Numbered from the stretch's first letter, positions 54,663-63,934 are shown. The stretch: DNA of 64,000 bases from Aliikangiella sp965214955 (GCA_965214955.1 CBDCCU010000009.1:930001-994000); one strand, 5' to 3'. The notes: a model not told the origin generated them from the letters alone. A program made the numbers and translations.

Positions 54663-55073
54663 ATGCGTAAACACAGAAAACATTTTGATGATGAAACCGA
54701 AGTTGATATGACACCAATGCTAGACATAGTGTTTATCATGTTGATCTTTTTTATCGTAACCACATCATTTACCAAAGAAGATGGCATTGTACTTAACCGT
54801 CCTGCGGCAAGCCCTCCTGAAGATCAAAAAGAAAACAATAATCGTCCAATTGTAATTGATATTGACGATACAAGTGCAATCACCATTGGCGGAAGAATTG
54901 TTGATGTTGAGGCTATTCGTGCTAATGTAGAAACTGCCAGAGCCAATAACCCCAAAGGAACCGTTATTGTTAAAGCTCATGATCTAGCGAAAACTGGTGT
55001 AGTTGTAAGAGCAGTTGACCAATCACGGTTAGCGGGAGCCGAAAAAGTAACGGTAGTTAAACCAGGTAAGTAA
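54663..55073 (+). CDS. exbD: ExbD/TolR-type biopolymer transport protein
   Basis: A 136-residue ExbD/TolR family protein: a short cytoplasmic start, one TM helix with the conserved aspartate in DMTPMLDIVFIMLIFFIV (about residues 15-32), and a periplasmic domain. Family members work with ExbB/TolQ to use proton flow. No exbB or tonB gene is next to it here, so the partner is encoded elsewhere or it is an orphan. AGGATCAATA precedes the ATG. A terminator follows. Confidence 0.9.
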   Translation: MRKHRKHFDDETEVDMTPMLDIVFIMLIFFIVTTSFTKEDGIVLNRPAASPPEDQKENNNRPIVIDIDDTSAITIGGRIVDVEAIRANVETARANNPKGTVIVKAHDLAKTGVVVRAVDQSRLAGAEKVTVVKPGK

Positions 55074-55088
55074 TTTTTAGTTTATTAT

Positions 55089-55124
55089 AAAACGCCAATT
55101 AGTTAAGCTAGTTGGCGTTTTTTT
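55089..55124 (+). terminator. Rho-independent terminator after exbD
   Basis: AAAACGCCAATTAG pairs with CTAGTTGGCGTTTT (one G-T pair) around a short loop, followed by T residues. Confidence 0.85.
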
Positions 55125-55186
55125 ATGTAAAATAAAATAGTCTCCATTATTTCTTACCATTGATAATGCATAAGTAATTTATTCAC

Positions 55187-55495
55187 ATGACAAAAGTAAT
55201 CACACTACTCGGTCTTATTTTAGCGGGTATATATTGGGCACAAACACAAAAGCTAAAAAGTTTAGCCATAAGAGCCGCCAAACAACGCTGCAAACAAGCA
55301 GGGGTGCAATTGCTCGATCATACTGTGGTTCATTCCAAACGACGCTTTGTAAAAGATCTCAATGCCAAATGGAGATTACAAAGAGAATATCAATTTGAAT
55401 TTACCTCAACAGGTGAACAACGTTATTTAGGGAAAGTGGTTTTTTTAGGTGCACATCCAGTTTCTACTGAGCTTGAGGCTTATAGTTTGAATTAA
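55187..55495 (+). CDS. DUF3301 family small membrane protein
   Basis: A 102-residue protein with one N-terminal TM segment (VITLLGLILAGIYWAQ, residues 4-19) and the DUF3301 pattern RAAKQRCKQAGVQLLDHTVV. The function of DUF3301 is unknown. It is a short single gene between exbD and the convergent sterol-desaturase gene. Confidence 0.8.
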   Translation: MTKVITLLGLILAGIYWAQTQKLKSLAIRAAKQRCKQAGVQLLDHTVVHSKRRFVKDLNAKWRLQREYQFEFTSTGEQRYLGKVVFLGAHPVSTELEAYSLN

Positions 55496-55541
55496 TGCTT
55501 GAATTGATTGCTCAGCGATTAGCAATAGCCTCAAAACTCAC

Positions 55542-56315
55542 TTATCTTCCTTCTTTTTTAAAGTTACACTTTTTAGAAACATCCTTAAACATTAGCATTT
55601 CAGGAATTCTTTCAGAAGCTCCATTGTAAAAGCCAGAGCTTTCATTAAATTGTTTAGGGTTTTTAAATGTACCAAATAAAATATCAAAAATAGGTAAGTC
55701 AGAGTAGTTATACCGATGAACCTCTTTGCCATGATGAACACTGTGGCTTTCAGGGCGCTGAATAAAATACCCTAACCATTGAGGAGTTTTAATGTTTGAA
55801 TGTTGAAAAATAGCTAAAAATAACGAAATATAGAGAAAGTATGTGGCTGCATCAGCTTCTACACCAACAATAACAACTAAGCTTAAGCTACCTAAAAAGG
55901 TAAAACCAATCATATCTAATGGGCTAAAATAAAAAGCACCTAAGGTGTCAACTCTTTCTGCACTATGGTGCATTTGATGAAACATACGCCACAACCATTG
56001 GGTTTGGTGCATAGTACGATGCCAAACATAAATTAAAAACTCGAACACCAATAAAGCAATAAAGGCACTGACAAATGGATTATATGCGCTTAAGTTAATT
56101 AATTGAAATTGGCTTAAATAGTTGTCCCAGAGTATTGGTAAGTAGACAGATAAATAAAAGTAAACCATAAATACTAACGATGCTCTAAAATGCCAACCTT
56201 TAACTTTAGGTAAGTTACGTCCTGGCATTACTGTTTCTAACAACATTAATAATGCAAAAATCATTAGTACGATGATTGATATTGGATCGAGTAAAATTTC
56301 TAATGGAGTTGGCAT
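55542..56315 (-). CDS. Sterol desaturase / fatty acid hydroxylase family membrane protein
   Basis: A 257-residue integral membrane di-iron enzyme of the FA-hydroxylase superfamily. Histidine boxes are visible: HRTMH and HQMHHS in the middle (about residues 108-130) and HSVHHG (about 198), plus about four TM segments. The reaction (desaturation or hydroxylation of a lipid) cannot be told. I take the ATG at 56315 with AAGGAAAAGGAT just upstream; a TTG start seven codons earlier is possible. Confidence 0.88.
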   Translation of the reverse strand: MPTPLEILLDPISIIVLMIFALLMLLETVMPGRNLPKVKGWHFRASLVFMVYFYLSVYLPILWDNYLSQFQLINLSAYNPFVSAFIALLVFEFLIYVWHRTMHQTQWLWRMFHQMHHSAERVDTLGAFYFSPLDMIGFTFLGSLSLVVIVGVEADAATYFLYISLFLAIFQHSNIKTPQWLGYFIQRPESHSVHHGKEVHRYNYSDLPIFDILFGTFKNPKQFNESSGFYNGASERIPEMLMFKDVSKKCNFKKEGR

Positions 56316-56449
56316 ATCCTTTTCCTTCTTATTCAATAAATAGAGCTTCTATCATTGAATAAGAATGCTTTTTTTGCTTAACGATCAGCTAATGATTAGC
56401 TAATTTTTTCCTCTGTTTTGTAGTAAACTCACTAAAAAGGCAAATATGG

Positions 56450-56717
56450 ATATACCCGCTCTACTTCAAGATGCTTGTTTCAGTGTTCAGCCAAAAAGCT
56501 TGAACAAGGCGCAGCTTGAAGGAAATGGCAATCCCTTTTCAAAAGCTGTAACGCAGTGCAAGCTTTTGGGCTGAGCACCCGAAGGGTAAGCCAGTAAGCC
56601 AGCCTTTTCTTCGTTATCAATGCTTGAAGTAGAATGACTAATCCTGCGCATTAATGCCTCAAATAGGATGGCTTACTGACTTGCTGAAACATGCATCTTG
56701 AAGTAGAACGGGTATAT
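56450..56717. mobile_element. MITE-like element with 34-bp terminal inverted repeats
   Basis: The left end (56450-56483) is the reverse complement of the right end (56684-56717) with two mismatches over 34 bases; both include TATACCCG and TCTACTTCAAGATGC. The 268-bp unit has no open frame of a transposase. TA dinucleotides at both outer edges fit a TA target duplication as made by Tc1/mariner or IS630-like enzymes. It lies directly before the CadC-like gene. Confidence 0.8.
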
Positions 56718-56747
56718 GTCCTAACCTTTTATAAATTAAGGAGTTCT

Positions 56748-58616
56748 ATGAAATATAGCGTCAACTCATTTGAAATTGATACTGTTCAATTTCAGATTAA
56801 ACATGACTCTATGCCAGTTGCGGTAGAACCCAAAGTTTTCGATTTAATCGTGTATTTAATTGAGAACAGGCAAAAACTAATCACAAGAGAAGAGTTATTT
56901 AAGCAAATATGGCAAGGTCGAGAGGTTTCGGATACCACTTTAAGTAACAGTATCAAGAGCGCCAGAAAAATACTTGGAGATAATGGCGAAACCCAAAAAG
57001 TTATCAAAACAATAAGGGGAAGAGGCTATCTGTTTGTAGCTGAAGTTCACCAAACAAACCCCATTCAAATAACTGATGCTACAAGATCTAAATTTAGTGC
57101 ACTTCAATTTATTCAATTAAATTTCTCAGCAGTGATCTTTATTGGATTTATAATATTCTTTGTTCTTGCTTGGCTTTTATATCAAAATTTAAACTCTCAA
57201 AAAGCTACAGAGCGTCCTTATATTCTTGTTACACCATTTGAATTAACGGGTTTAAAATCTGAAAAGTGGCAACCTTTTGCAAATCAAATGACAAAAGATG
57301 TTATCCGAAACCTTAGAAAAATATCAGGACTGCATGTTATTCCAAGCTCTTCTGATCTCACATTTAAAGGCAATAATTCTCATGCTTATATTAAAAAGCA
57401 ATTACCAGAGGTTAGATACATTCTTTCAGCCACAATTAATTTCTGGGGAGATCATCAAGTTCAAGTTATTTCTGAATTAGAAGATTTACAAACCGAAAAA
57501 CTAGTATGGGATAACGAGTTTCAAAGCCGTATTGACGATACAACCTATTTCTCAATTAAAAGCAAAATTGCTACATCACTTTCTCACTCATTAAAAGTTG
57601 CAGTTTTAGAAGATGAAAAAATCAGTTTGGGTAAGCTCCCTACTAGCAATTTACAAGCCTATGAACTTTATGTGAAAGGGCAAAAATATAAAGATGAATT
57701 AACTAGAGCATCTTTATTGCAAGCGATTGAGCTATATTCTCAAGCCATTTCGTTAGATCCAACATTTGAATTAGCATACATAGCTAAAGCTGATGCTTAC
57801 CGAATAATCATGGCTTATGTTGAGCAACCTTCAAAAATACTACCAAAAGTAATTGCAGCTGTTTCGGAGACACTCACAATTAATCCAAACTCTGCTGAGG
57901 CGCGCTCTTCTTTAGGAATATCCTATGCGTTAGCTTGGCGCTGGAAGGATGCATGGGAAGTGCTCAATCAAGCAAAAAAATTAAACCCTAATTTGGCGCT
58001 TACCGAGTTGGGTTTTGCTCTTTATTACTCAGGGTTAGGTGATGCTAATGGGGTAAAAAGATCACTAGCAAAAGCAAACCAGCTCGATCCATTAAATATT
58101 GAAATTGCTGACTGGGGACATTGGTCTTTAGCCATGATTGGTGAACTAGATGAGGCGATTCGGTGGGGGAAGGAAAAAATGAGCCTTCACCCTAATGTAG
58201 GCATGATTTTTAGTGGAGCCAGTGTTTCTGCATCACTAGCAGGAGATCATGCAAGAGCAATAGCGTTGGCAGAAAAAGGCGCAAATTTAGAAGTGGACTC
58301 TCCTTATCCTTTATTAGCACTCGCTCAAGCTTATGGTTATGCTGGTCAAACAGAAAAAATCTTTCCTTTACTCGTGCAAGCAAAAAAATCTAAAACTTAC
58401 TTGTGTAAATATGAAACAGCGGTAACTCACCTTATATTAAATGATCTCGACAAGGTGTTTGAAAACTTAAATCAAGCTGTCAGTGACCGATCTAACTGTT
58501 TAGTGTTTACTCGTTTTGACCCACGATTAGAACCAATTAGAAATGACAATCGTTATAAAGCTTTGTTAGTAAGAATAGGGTTAGATGATAAATCCATAAA
58601 TAAATACTCCAGATAG
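56748..58616 (+). CDS. CadC-like transmembrane winged-helix regulator with TPR repeats
   Basis: A 622-residue ToxR/CadC-type transcription factor: N-terminal winged-helix DNA-binding domain (about residues 10-100, including REELFKQIWQGREVSDTTLSNSIKSARK and VIKTIRGRGYLF), one TM helix (about 123-145), then a long periplasmic or sensory part with TPR repeats such as LYSQAISLDPTFELAYIAKADAY. The start ATG at 56748 has AAGGAG nine bases upstream; a reading from 56691 would start inside the MITE end and is not used. The targets are unknown. It is bordered by the MITE before it and a RAYT copy after it. Confidence 0.87.
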   Translation: MKYSVNSFEIDTVQFQIKHDSMPVAVEPKVFDLIVYLIENRQKLITREELFKQIWQGREVSDTTLSNSIKSARKILGDNGETQKVIKTIRGRGYLFVAEVHQTNPIQITDATRSKFSALQFIQLNFSAVIFIGFIIFFVLAWLLYQNLNSQKATERPYILVTPFELTGLKSEKWQPFANQMTKDVIRNLRKISGLHVIPSSSDLTFKGNNSHAYIKKQLPEVRYILSATINFWGDHQVQVISELEDLQTEKLVWDNEFQSRIDDTTYFSIKSKIATSLSHSLKVAVLEDEKISLGKLPTSNLQAYELYVKGQKYKDELTRASLLQAIELYSQAISLDPTFELAYIAKADAYRIIMAYVEQPSKILPKVIAAVSETLTINPNSAEARSSLGISYALAWRWKDAWEVLNQAKKLNPNLALTELGFALYYSGLGDANGVKRSLAKANQLDPLNIEIADWGHWSLAMIGELDEAIRWGKEKMSLHPNVGMIFSGASVSASLAGDHARAIALAEKGANLEVDSPYPLLALAQAYGYAGQTEKIFPLLVQAKKSKTYLCKYETAVTHLILNDLDKVFENLNQAVSDRSNCLVFTRFDPRLEPIRNDNRYKALLVRIGLDDKSINKYSR

Positions 58617-58654
58617 TAAAACAGATTGTTGATAGTATTTATTGAGTTCCTATT

Positions 58655-59965
58655 TATTGACAGTCACTTAAGTAAAAAGAAAAAATAAATAGTGTCAACC
58701 TTTAAGTTTGTTCATTAATTTAATATTTATGGGGACTAAATTATTGTTCTTGAGTGAGTAGCGAGGCGGTCAAGTTCAATTTCTCGAATTGCAGGCACAC
58801 CAACCCCTTGGAGCCTGCCAAGTCAGTGTTTTTTAAGATTTAGTTTGTTTTTTTTATTGGTTAGTTAAGGACTAGCATACAACAACTTAGCTGAATTAAC
58901 CCCTTTAACCCACTGCTGTTTAAGTTTGCTTGCCAATGCCTGCATGGCTTCAATCGAGCCAACCGCCCGATAATAGTTTTGCCGATAAGCTTTGACCTGA
59001 CTCAGCCATTCATCTTGATTAAGATTAAGCCGTTGGAATATTGGGGTAAGATTGGTTGGAATACTGGCTTTGTTATCATGGGTTATGGTTTTACCCGTCC
59101 ATTCCACTAATTCAATATAATCTTTTAGCTTAATGGATAGCACTTTTTCTTTAATGCCGCCTTTAATCGATTCTATCGCTTGATTTAACTGCGCTTGTGA
59201 TAAGAGCTTAATTCGAGTTTGAATACTGGTATGCTCAGAATGCTCAAGCTTTTGATTGAGCCCTGCTCTAATCGGGTTTAAATCTACATAAGCCATACAG
59301 GTTAAAGCGGCTGATTCATCCAATAAAGCTTGAGAATGAAACCTAGACTCCCAAAAGTGACCTTTCACTCCATCTTCCAAGTTACTACGTTTAGCTAATG
59401 GCTCATTAATACAACTCATTAACCTTGAAATAGAGCCTAGCTTTTGTCTGCACGCCTCAACCTTGCCTTTATCACTTAAAATGGATAACCGTTTGGCTTG
59501 GGTTAAAGACTCAACATTATTCTTATTTTTTCTAATTGGATATAACCTCAGCCAGCGCTCAACCACTTGATTATCCGACCATTGCCATGGAGCTTTGGGA
59601 TTAAAGTAAACCACTAGATGATAATGATTATGCATCACGGCATAGCTATAGACTTCAATGGCAAATAACTCAGCTAAAAACAATATTCGTTTTTCAATCC
59701 AAGCTCTTCTGTGTTCATAGGAAATCCCTGTATCTTCATCCACCCCGCACAAAAAAGCCCGTCTGACACAACGAGACGATAAATGATAAAAGCCTGGGGT
59801 TTCGTTATCGATTAATTCAGAGCGTCTGATTGCCATGGTTTGTCCTTAAACCGAGTAGTAGAGAAATTAATCATGCTAGAACAGATAAATAAACACAATC
59901 AGCTTATTCAGTAATTGTTGTGAGAGATTGGCTATTGTTGGTGTGGGTGATTGTGCATATGGTGG
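58655..59965 (-). mobile_element. RAYT-like element, copy 2
   Basis: Matches the copy at 30970-32268 over the gene and both flanks, ending near GACAGTCAC on one side and GGTGTGGGTGATTGTG on the other. It is flanked on the gene-upstream side by REP-like palindromes. Confidence 0.55.
58865..59836 (-). CDS. REP-associated Y1 (HUH) transposase, RAYT-like, copy 2
   Basis: The same 323-residue Y1 transposase as at 31170, with about 16 substitutions (95% identity). The HUH motif HNHYHLVVYF and the probable nucleophile in YVDLNPIRAGL are intact, so both copies could be active. The neighbouring REP palindromes at 59979-60156 fit the known partnership of RAYTs with REP elements. Confidence 0.88.
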   Translation of the reverse strand: MAIRRSELIDNETPGFYHLSSRCVRRAFLCGVDEDTGISYEHRRAWIEKRILFLAELFAIEVYSYAVMHNHYHLVVYFNPKAPWQWSDNQVVERWLRLYPIRKNKNNVESLTQAKRLSILSDKGKVEACRQKLGSISRLMSCINEPLAKRSNLEDGVKGHFWESRFHSQALLDESAALTCMAYVDLNPIRAGLNQKLEHSEHTSIQTRIKLLSQAQLNQAIESIKGGIKEKVLSIKLKDYIELVEWTGKTITHDNKASIPTNLTPIFQRLNLNQDEWLSQVKAYRQNYYRAVGSIEAMQALASKLKQQWVKGVNSAKLLYASP

Positions 59966-59978
59966 CTGTCTGGAATTA

Positions 59979-60156
59979 CCCCTTCGACAAGATCAGGGTG
60001 AACGGGGGAATTAAAATATCTTTCGGCAGGCTCAGGTTGAGTGGTTGGTTAGTGCAATTACCTTGAGTTGTTGAAGTAGTAAAAAATCTAAATCCAGCTT
60101 ATCCTGAACAGTTAAGACTAAGCTCCGCTCTCCCTGAGCTTGTCGAAGGATAAGCT
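59979..60156. repeat. REP-like palindrome cluster beside RAYT copy 2
   Basis: CCTTCGACAAGATCAGGG (59981-59998), CTTTCGGCAGGCTCAGG (60020-60036) and inverse CCCTGAGCTTGTCGAAGG (60132-60149) are variants of one widespread REP-type sequence. An outer exact pair AGCTTATCCT (60096-60105) and AGGATAAGCT (60147-60156) encloses the last one. No gene is here. Confidence 0.8.
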
Positions 60157-60484
60157 TGGGAGTTGGTATGGTGAGTGTTTAAAACTCCCCGAGTATCTAA
60201 AATTACCTGTGTCTAGGAATTACCATCGCTATATTGACCTAGATTAGTTTTTTTATTCATTATTTTGATACAATATTTATTAGCTTGCTATCAACCTTAA
60301 GTTTCGACACATTAATTTATCATTTTTATGTTGTTTCTTTTAATAGCCTCTTTTTTTAATGGCTTAGGTATTTTAGCTCCTTTACAACAACATGCTAGAA
60401 ATGCTCTCTTCGAGATTGCTTCTTGCATAACGCTTTTAATGCGCTCTCTTACCTAGCCATCAATTAAAAAAGAGGTATTTTAAA
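60157..60484 (+). other. AT-rich intergenic stretch, no clear gene
   Basis: A 42-codon frame (ATG at 60328 to TAG at 60454, starting MLFLLIASFFNGLGI) is the only open frame of note, with no ribosome binding site and no recognised family; it could be chance or a leader peptide. An AGAGGT-type site (about 60470) precedes the next small gene. Confidence 0.3.
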
Positions 60485-60676
60485 ATGAAATTATTTAAAA
60501 AAGTATTAAAAACTACTTTAAAAACAACTGTTTTCTTGCTTTCTGATGATGATCATAATGTAGATACTGTAAAAGATGAATCTAATCTTTATGAAGCTCA
60601 AAAAGAATTGCTAAATAATGGTAATACATACTATCCAGATATGTCACGAGCCGCTTACGGCTTAATTGATGATTAA
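60485..60676 (+). CDS. Unidentified small protein, 63 residues
   Basis: A short lysine-rich hydrophobic N-terminus (MKLFKKVLKTTLKTTVFLLS) then an acidic/polar half. AAAAGAGG lies about 10 bases before the ATG, making translation plausible. No family is recognised. It is convergent with another small peptide gene at 60705. A signal-like start followed by an acidic tail could suggest a secreted or membrane peptide; this is a guess. Confidence 0.45.
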   Translation: MKLFKKVLKTTLKTTVFLLSDDDHNVDTVKDESNLYEAQKELLNNGNTYYPDMSRAAYGLIDD

Positions 60677-60704
60677 AAAATAAAGAGAATTTTTCTCTTC
60701 ATTT

Positions 60705-60809
60705 TCATTCTTTTTGCATTTTCGATGTAATTTTGTTTTTCGTTTTACCACCACCTTTTCCACCAATCGTATCTGCTTTGCCTGAATTTGCATGAGCTAA
60801 GGACTGCAT
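60705..60809 (-). CDS. Possible Gly/Lys-rich small peptide, 34 residues
   Basis: The reverse strand has an ATG-started frame MQSLAHANSGKADTIGGKGG, ending ITSKMQKE before TGA. The GGKGGGK stretch is reminiscent of Gly-rich peptides that mature from small precursors, but no modification or protease gene is beside it. No clear ribosome binding site. Low confidence. Confidence 0.3.
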   Translation of the reverse strand: MQSLAHANSGKADTIGGKGGGKTKNKITSKMQKE

Positions 60810-60998
60810 TTTCTATTCTTGATATGCTGTAATCATTAAAAAATGCTTCTTCTACTCGTTCTTATATATTGTGGAACTGTGAGTTTTGAAATTTGTACTG
60901 CTGCATAAAAATATAATTTCAATCTTTAAGTTTATAGTCCTACCCACTTTCATTTGATATAGTGACCCAAAGCCTAAATCAACTTCTAAGGATGCTTT
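60810..60998 (+). other. Leader region of the ABC transporter operon
   Basis: About 190 AT-rich bases without a recognised gene. AAGGA at 60988-60992, six bases before the TTG at 60999, is the ribosome binding site that decides the start of the ABC gene. Confidence 0.4.
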
Positions 60999-61904
60999 TT
61001 GGCTGCCGAAAAAAACGCTACTGTAGCACCAAACACTTCTGAGTTATTTCTTTCTACCACTAATTTGAATTATCAAGTTGGCGGTCAAACTATTCTGCGG
61101 AATATTAACCTTTCCATTGAGCAAGGCAAAAAAGTTGCGCTTTTGGGCTTGAATGGGGCAGGTAAATCTACACTGATTAAATTGCTTACTGGTGAACTAA
61201 AGCCTTCTAATGGTGATATTAATAACCGTGAAGCGCTAATTAATCATTTAGGCTATCAGGCTTGTGATATGCAAGCACTGCCAGTGCTTTCGGTTGAAGA
61301 ATATTTAGTTTTTTGTGCCCAGCTTAAAGGTGTTGAAGTGGCACAATTAAATTTAGTTATAGAGCAACTTATAGCCAGTTGGGAGCTAAATTCAGTAAAA
61401 CATATGCGGCTTAAAAAACTTTCACAAGGCAACTTGCAGAAAGTAATGATAGCGCAGGCTTTTTTAAACTCACCTAGTTTTCTCTTATTTGATGAGCCAA
61501 CTCAAAACCTAGATCCATTAGAGCAACAGCGTTTTTTGCAACAAATTGGTCAACTAAACCAAAAGCAGAGTTGTTTGTTTTCATCTCACCATGTTAACGA
61601 GGCAGTTTCATCTGCTGATTTAATTGTGGTTATGCATCAAGGTGAGATCATTGCGATTTTAGATAACCAGCAATTAGAAATAAAGTGGTTTGTGGTTGAT
61701 AATCAAAAACTTGAACAATTAACTTTTAATGACGAGCTAATGGTAAATACTCAATATAGTGGCAATCTAAAAACGCTATTAAGTGCTCAAGGCGAGAAAC
61801 AATCTATTCATACATTATCTTGTATAAAAGACGTTGAGTGGCTGGGTAATAGTCAACAAGCCATTATGCCGTTATTTGGTTTATTAGCGAGTGGAGCAAT
61901 GTAA
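60999..61904 (+). CDS. ABC transporter ATP-binding protein (GldA-like)
   Basis: A 301-residue ABC ATPase with Walker A GLNGAGKSTLIKLL (about residues 50-63), signature LSQGNLQKV, Walker B FLLFDEPTQNLDP and a switch His in SSHHVNEA. It starts at a TTG with a good ribosome binding site. It overlaps the next gene by one base. The set ATPase, ABC-2/GldG-like membrane protein and DUF4340-like start matches the gliding-type ABC export cluster found in many gram-negative bacteria; the cargo is unknown. Confidence 0.9.
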   Translation: MAAEKNATVAPNTSELFLSTTNLNYQVGGQTILRNINLSIEQGKKVALLGLNGAGKSTLIKLLTGELKPSNGDINNREALINHLGYQACDMQALPVLSVEEYLVFCAQLKGVEVAQLNLVIEQLIASWELNSVKHMRLKKLSQGNLQKVMIAQAFLNSPSFLLFDEPTQNLDPLEQQRFLQQIGQLNQKQSCLFSSHHVNEAVSSADLIVVMHQGEIIAILDNQQLEIKWFVVDNQKLEQLTFNDELMVNTQYSGNLKTLLSAQGEKQSIHTLSCIKDVEWLGNSQQAIMPLFGLLASGAM

Positions 61905-63934
61905 TGAGTTTACTTGCTAAACTAATTTCTAAAATTATTACCAAGCAACCCATTTACTGGTTAAGCCTAGCCGTAAGTTTATTTTTAATTGCAGGCTTTA
62001 CTCGGTATGCCGTTGATCAATTTTATTTTTTACAGGCGCAAAATTTATCTAACTTATCAGTATTTAACGAAATTATTTTACCATTGAGTGGCTTGGTTTT
62101 AATTATTCAATTATTATTTTCTCTTATTGTCACTAGCTTTCACTTGCCTCGTTTTAACCAGACTAACCAAGCCTTTTTATTTTGGCATTCTAATCTTTCG
62201 ATCCTAAAGCTTACTCAAATTTTTATTGTCACCCAAATTCGAATAACTTGTTTGCCACTTTTGTTGTTTGTTTTTATTTTATTTTGGCTTAGTTTTTATA
62301 CTTCACTCGATATAGCCCGCAGTTTAACTTTAGTTATGTCAGTTGCTGCAATTTGGTTTGTTTTATCAATTTTGTTCGTTTTAATCAGCTTAAAATCAAG
62401 GCAAAGCTTGCACTGCTTTTTGTTAGGCTTTGGTGTTGTTTCGGGGCTGTTGCTGCTTGAAATGCTAATAAGATTGAATAACAATTTTGAATATTATCGA
62501 GGTATATTTTTACCTTTTTTAACTTTAAGACAAGGAGTGTTTTCTGTTGCAGATATTGCCAATTATATTATTTTAATTGTGCTTGGTACTTATCTTACTG
62601 TTCATCAGATAGCCAAATTAAAAAATGTTAAAATTAAAAATAATATTCCAGTTTTTGCCGTGTTGGGTGTTAGTTTGTTTTTGGTTAGTCTAATTCCGCT
62701 AAATTATGATTTTACCGATCAAAAAAGAAACAGCATTGAAGCCTCTTTAATTGAAAAACTTAAAACGCAAAGTCAGCCTTTAAATATTATTGCAGTCGTT
62801 AATGATGAAACTAGTCGAGATGAAATTATGCGTGGTTTTAGCTTAATTAAAAAAGCTTATCCAGAGACAAAAATTAGTTTTCAATCAAGACAGTCTTTAA
62901 AAGCTAATCTAAGCCATACTGGTGAATTTATTCAAATTAATTTAGGTGAGCTGCAACAATCAGTAGCTTACCCTTTTGATCAAGAAGTAAAGCTTGTTTT
63001 TGAGCAAGCCATTGATAAATTATTAACCCGTAAGCATCAGTGGATTACTATTATTGAAGGCCACAAAGAGGCTTCTCCATTTGGTAAATCAACCTCAGAT
63101 ATTAAGCAGTTTTATCAAACCTTAAAGCAAATGGGTTGGCCAATTGCAGTGCAAAATTTAACCCAGTTTCCGCTTAACGATAGAACCGAATTATTAATTA
63201 TCGCTTCACCTAAAGAGCCTTGGCTTCCTGGTGAAATGGCGCAGGTAATTAATTATTTGAATCAAGGGAAATCATTATTGTTATTAATTGATCCTGACAG
63301 TGAAGTTCCAGCTCAACTATCCGCTTATTTAGGTGTTGTTCGCCATAAAGGGACTTTAGTTGATTGGCAAGGATTTCAGCGAGGAACACCACATCCTGCG
63401 GTGCTTGTTGTTGATCAGTTTAAATCACACCCTGTGGTGAGTAATTTATCGCAATTATTAGCATTTCCTTGGGCGAGTGCTTTGAAAGTGCATATTAATG
63501 AAGAATCGAACTTTACTAAAGAAATTATCATTGAGACTCATCAAGGAGTGTGGAATGAGTTTGATATTGATGCTGAGTCACTTGCGTTTGAAGAAGCTAA
63601 AGGCGAAAAACAACAAGCTTTTCCACTAGCATTAAGCTTACAAAATAAAACTAATCAACAAAAAATAATTATCATTGGTGATAGTCATTTTTTAACTGAT
63701 TCGGCAATTAATAATTATGACAATATGCAGTTTGCATTAAATTTAGTCAGCTGGTTAACCAATAGTGAAATTAGCCGTAGTGTTGATAATAAAGATAGTA
63801 GTCTGGTGATTTCAAGTTTAGGGTTTTGGGTGCTGAATTTTATTTTTTTAATGGGACTACCATTTATTTGTGTGATTGTTGCTCTTAATGAGTTTCGTTT
63901 AAAGGTAAAAAATGCGCAAGAAAAATCCGCTTAG
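61904..63934 (+). CDS. ABC-2 membrane subunit fused to GldG-like domain
   Basis: A 676-residue membrane protein. The first about 260 residues have six or so TM segments like a GldF ABC-2 permease; the middle and C-terminal part is a soluble GldG/ABC_transp_aux domain (LNIIAVVNDETSRDEIMRGF, then IIASPKEPWLPGEMAQVINY and LLLLIDPDSEVPAQLSAYLG), closed by a C-terminal TM helix (about 643-664). The fusion of GldF and GldG into one chain is common. It overlaps the downstream gene. Confidence 0.85.
   Translation: MSLLAKLISKIITKQPIYWLSLAVSLFLIAGFTRYAVDQFYFLQAQNLSNLSVFNEIILPLSGLVLIIQLLFSLIVTSFHLPRFNQTNQAFLFWHSNLSILKLTQIFIVTQIRITCLPLLLFVFILFWLSFYTSLDIARSLTLVMSVAAIWFVLSILFVLISLKSRQSLHCFLLGFGVVSGLLLLEMLIRLNNNFEYYRGIFLPFLTLRQGVFSVADIANYIILIVLGTYLTVHQIAKLKNVKIKNNIPVFAVLGVSLFLVSLIPLNYDFTDQKRNSIEASLIEKLKTQSQPLNIIAVVNDETSRDEIMRGFSLIKKAYPETKISFQSRQSLKANLSHTGEFIQINLGELQQSVAYPFDQEVKLVFEQAIDKLLTRKHQWITIIEGHKEASPFGKSTSDIKQFYQTLKQMGWPIAVQNLTQFPLNDRTELLIIASPKEPWLPGEMAQVINYLNQGKSLLLLIDPDSEVPAQLSAYLGVVRHKGTLVDWQGFQRGTPHPAVLVVDQFKSHPVVSNLSQLLAFPWASALKVHINEESNFTKEIIIETHQGVWNEFDIDAESLAFEEAKGEKQQAFPLALSLQNKTNQQKIIIIGDSHFLTDSAINNYDNMQFALNLVSWLTNSEISRSVDNKDSSLVISSLGFWVLNFIFLMGLPFICVIVALNEFRLKVKNAQEKSA

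Noticed and set aside
56691..56747. An upstream start for the CadC-like gene in the MITE end
   Set aside because: The added residues come from the inverted repeat, and the ATG at 56748 has a clear AAGGAG site and gives the family N-terminus.
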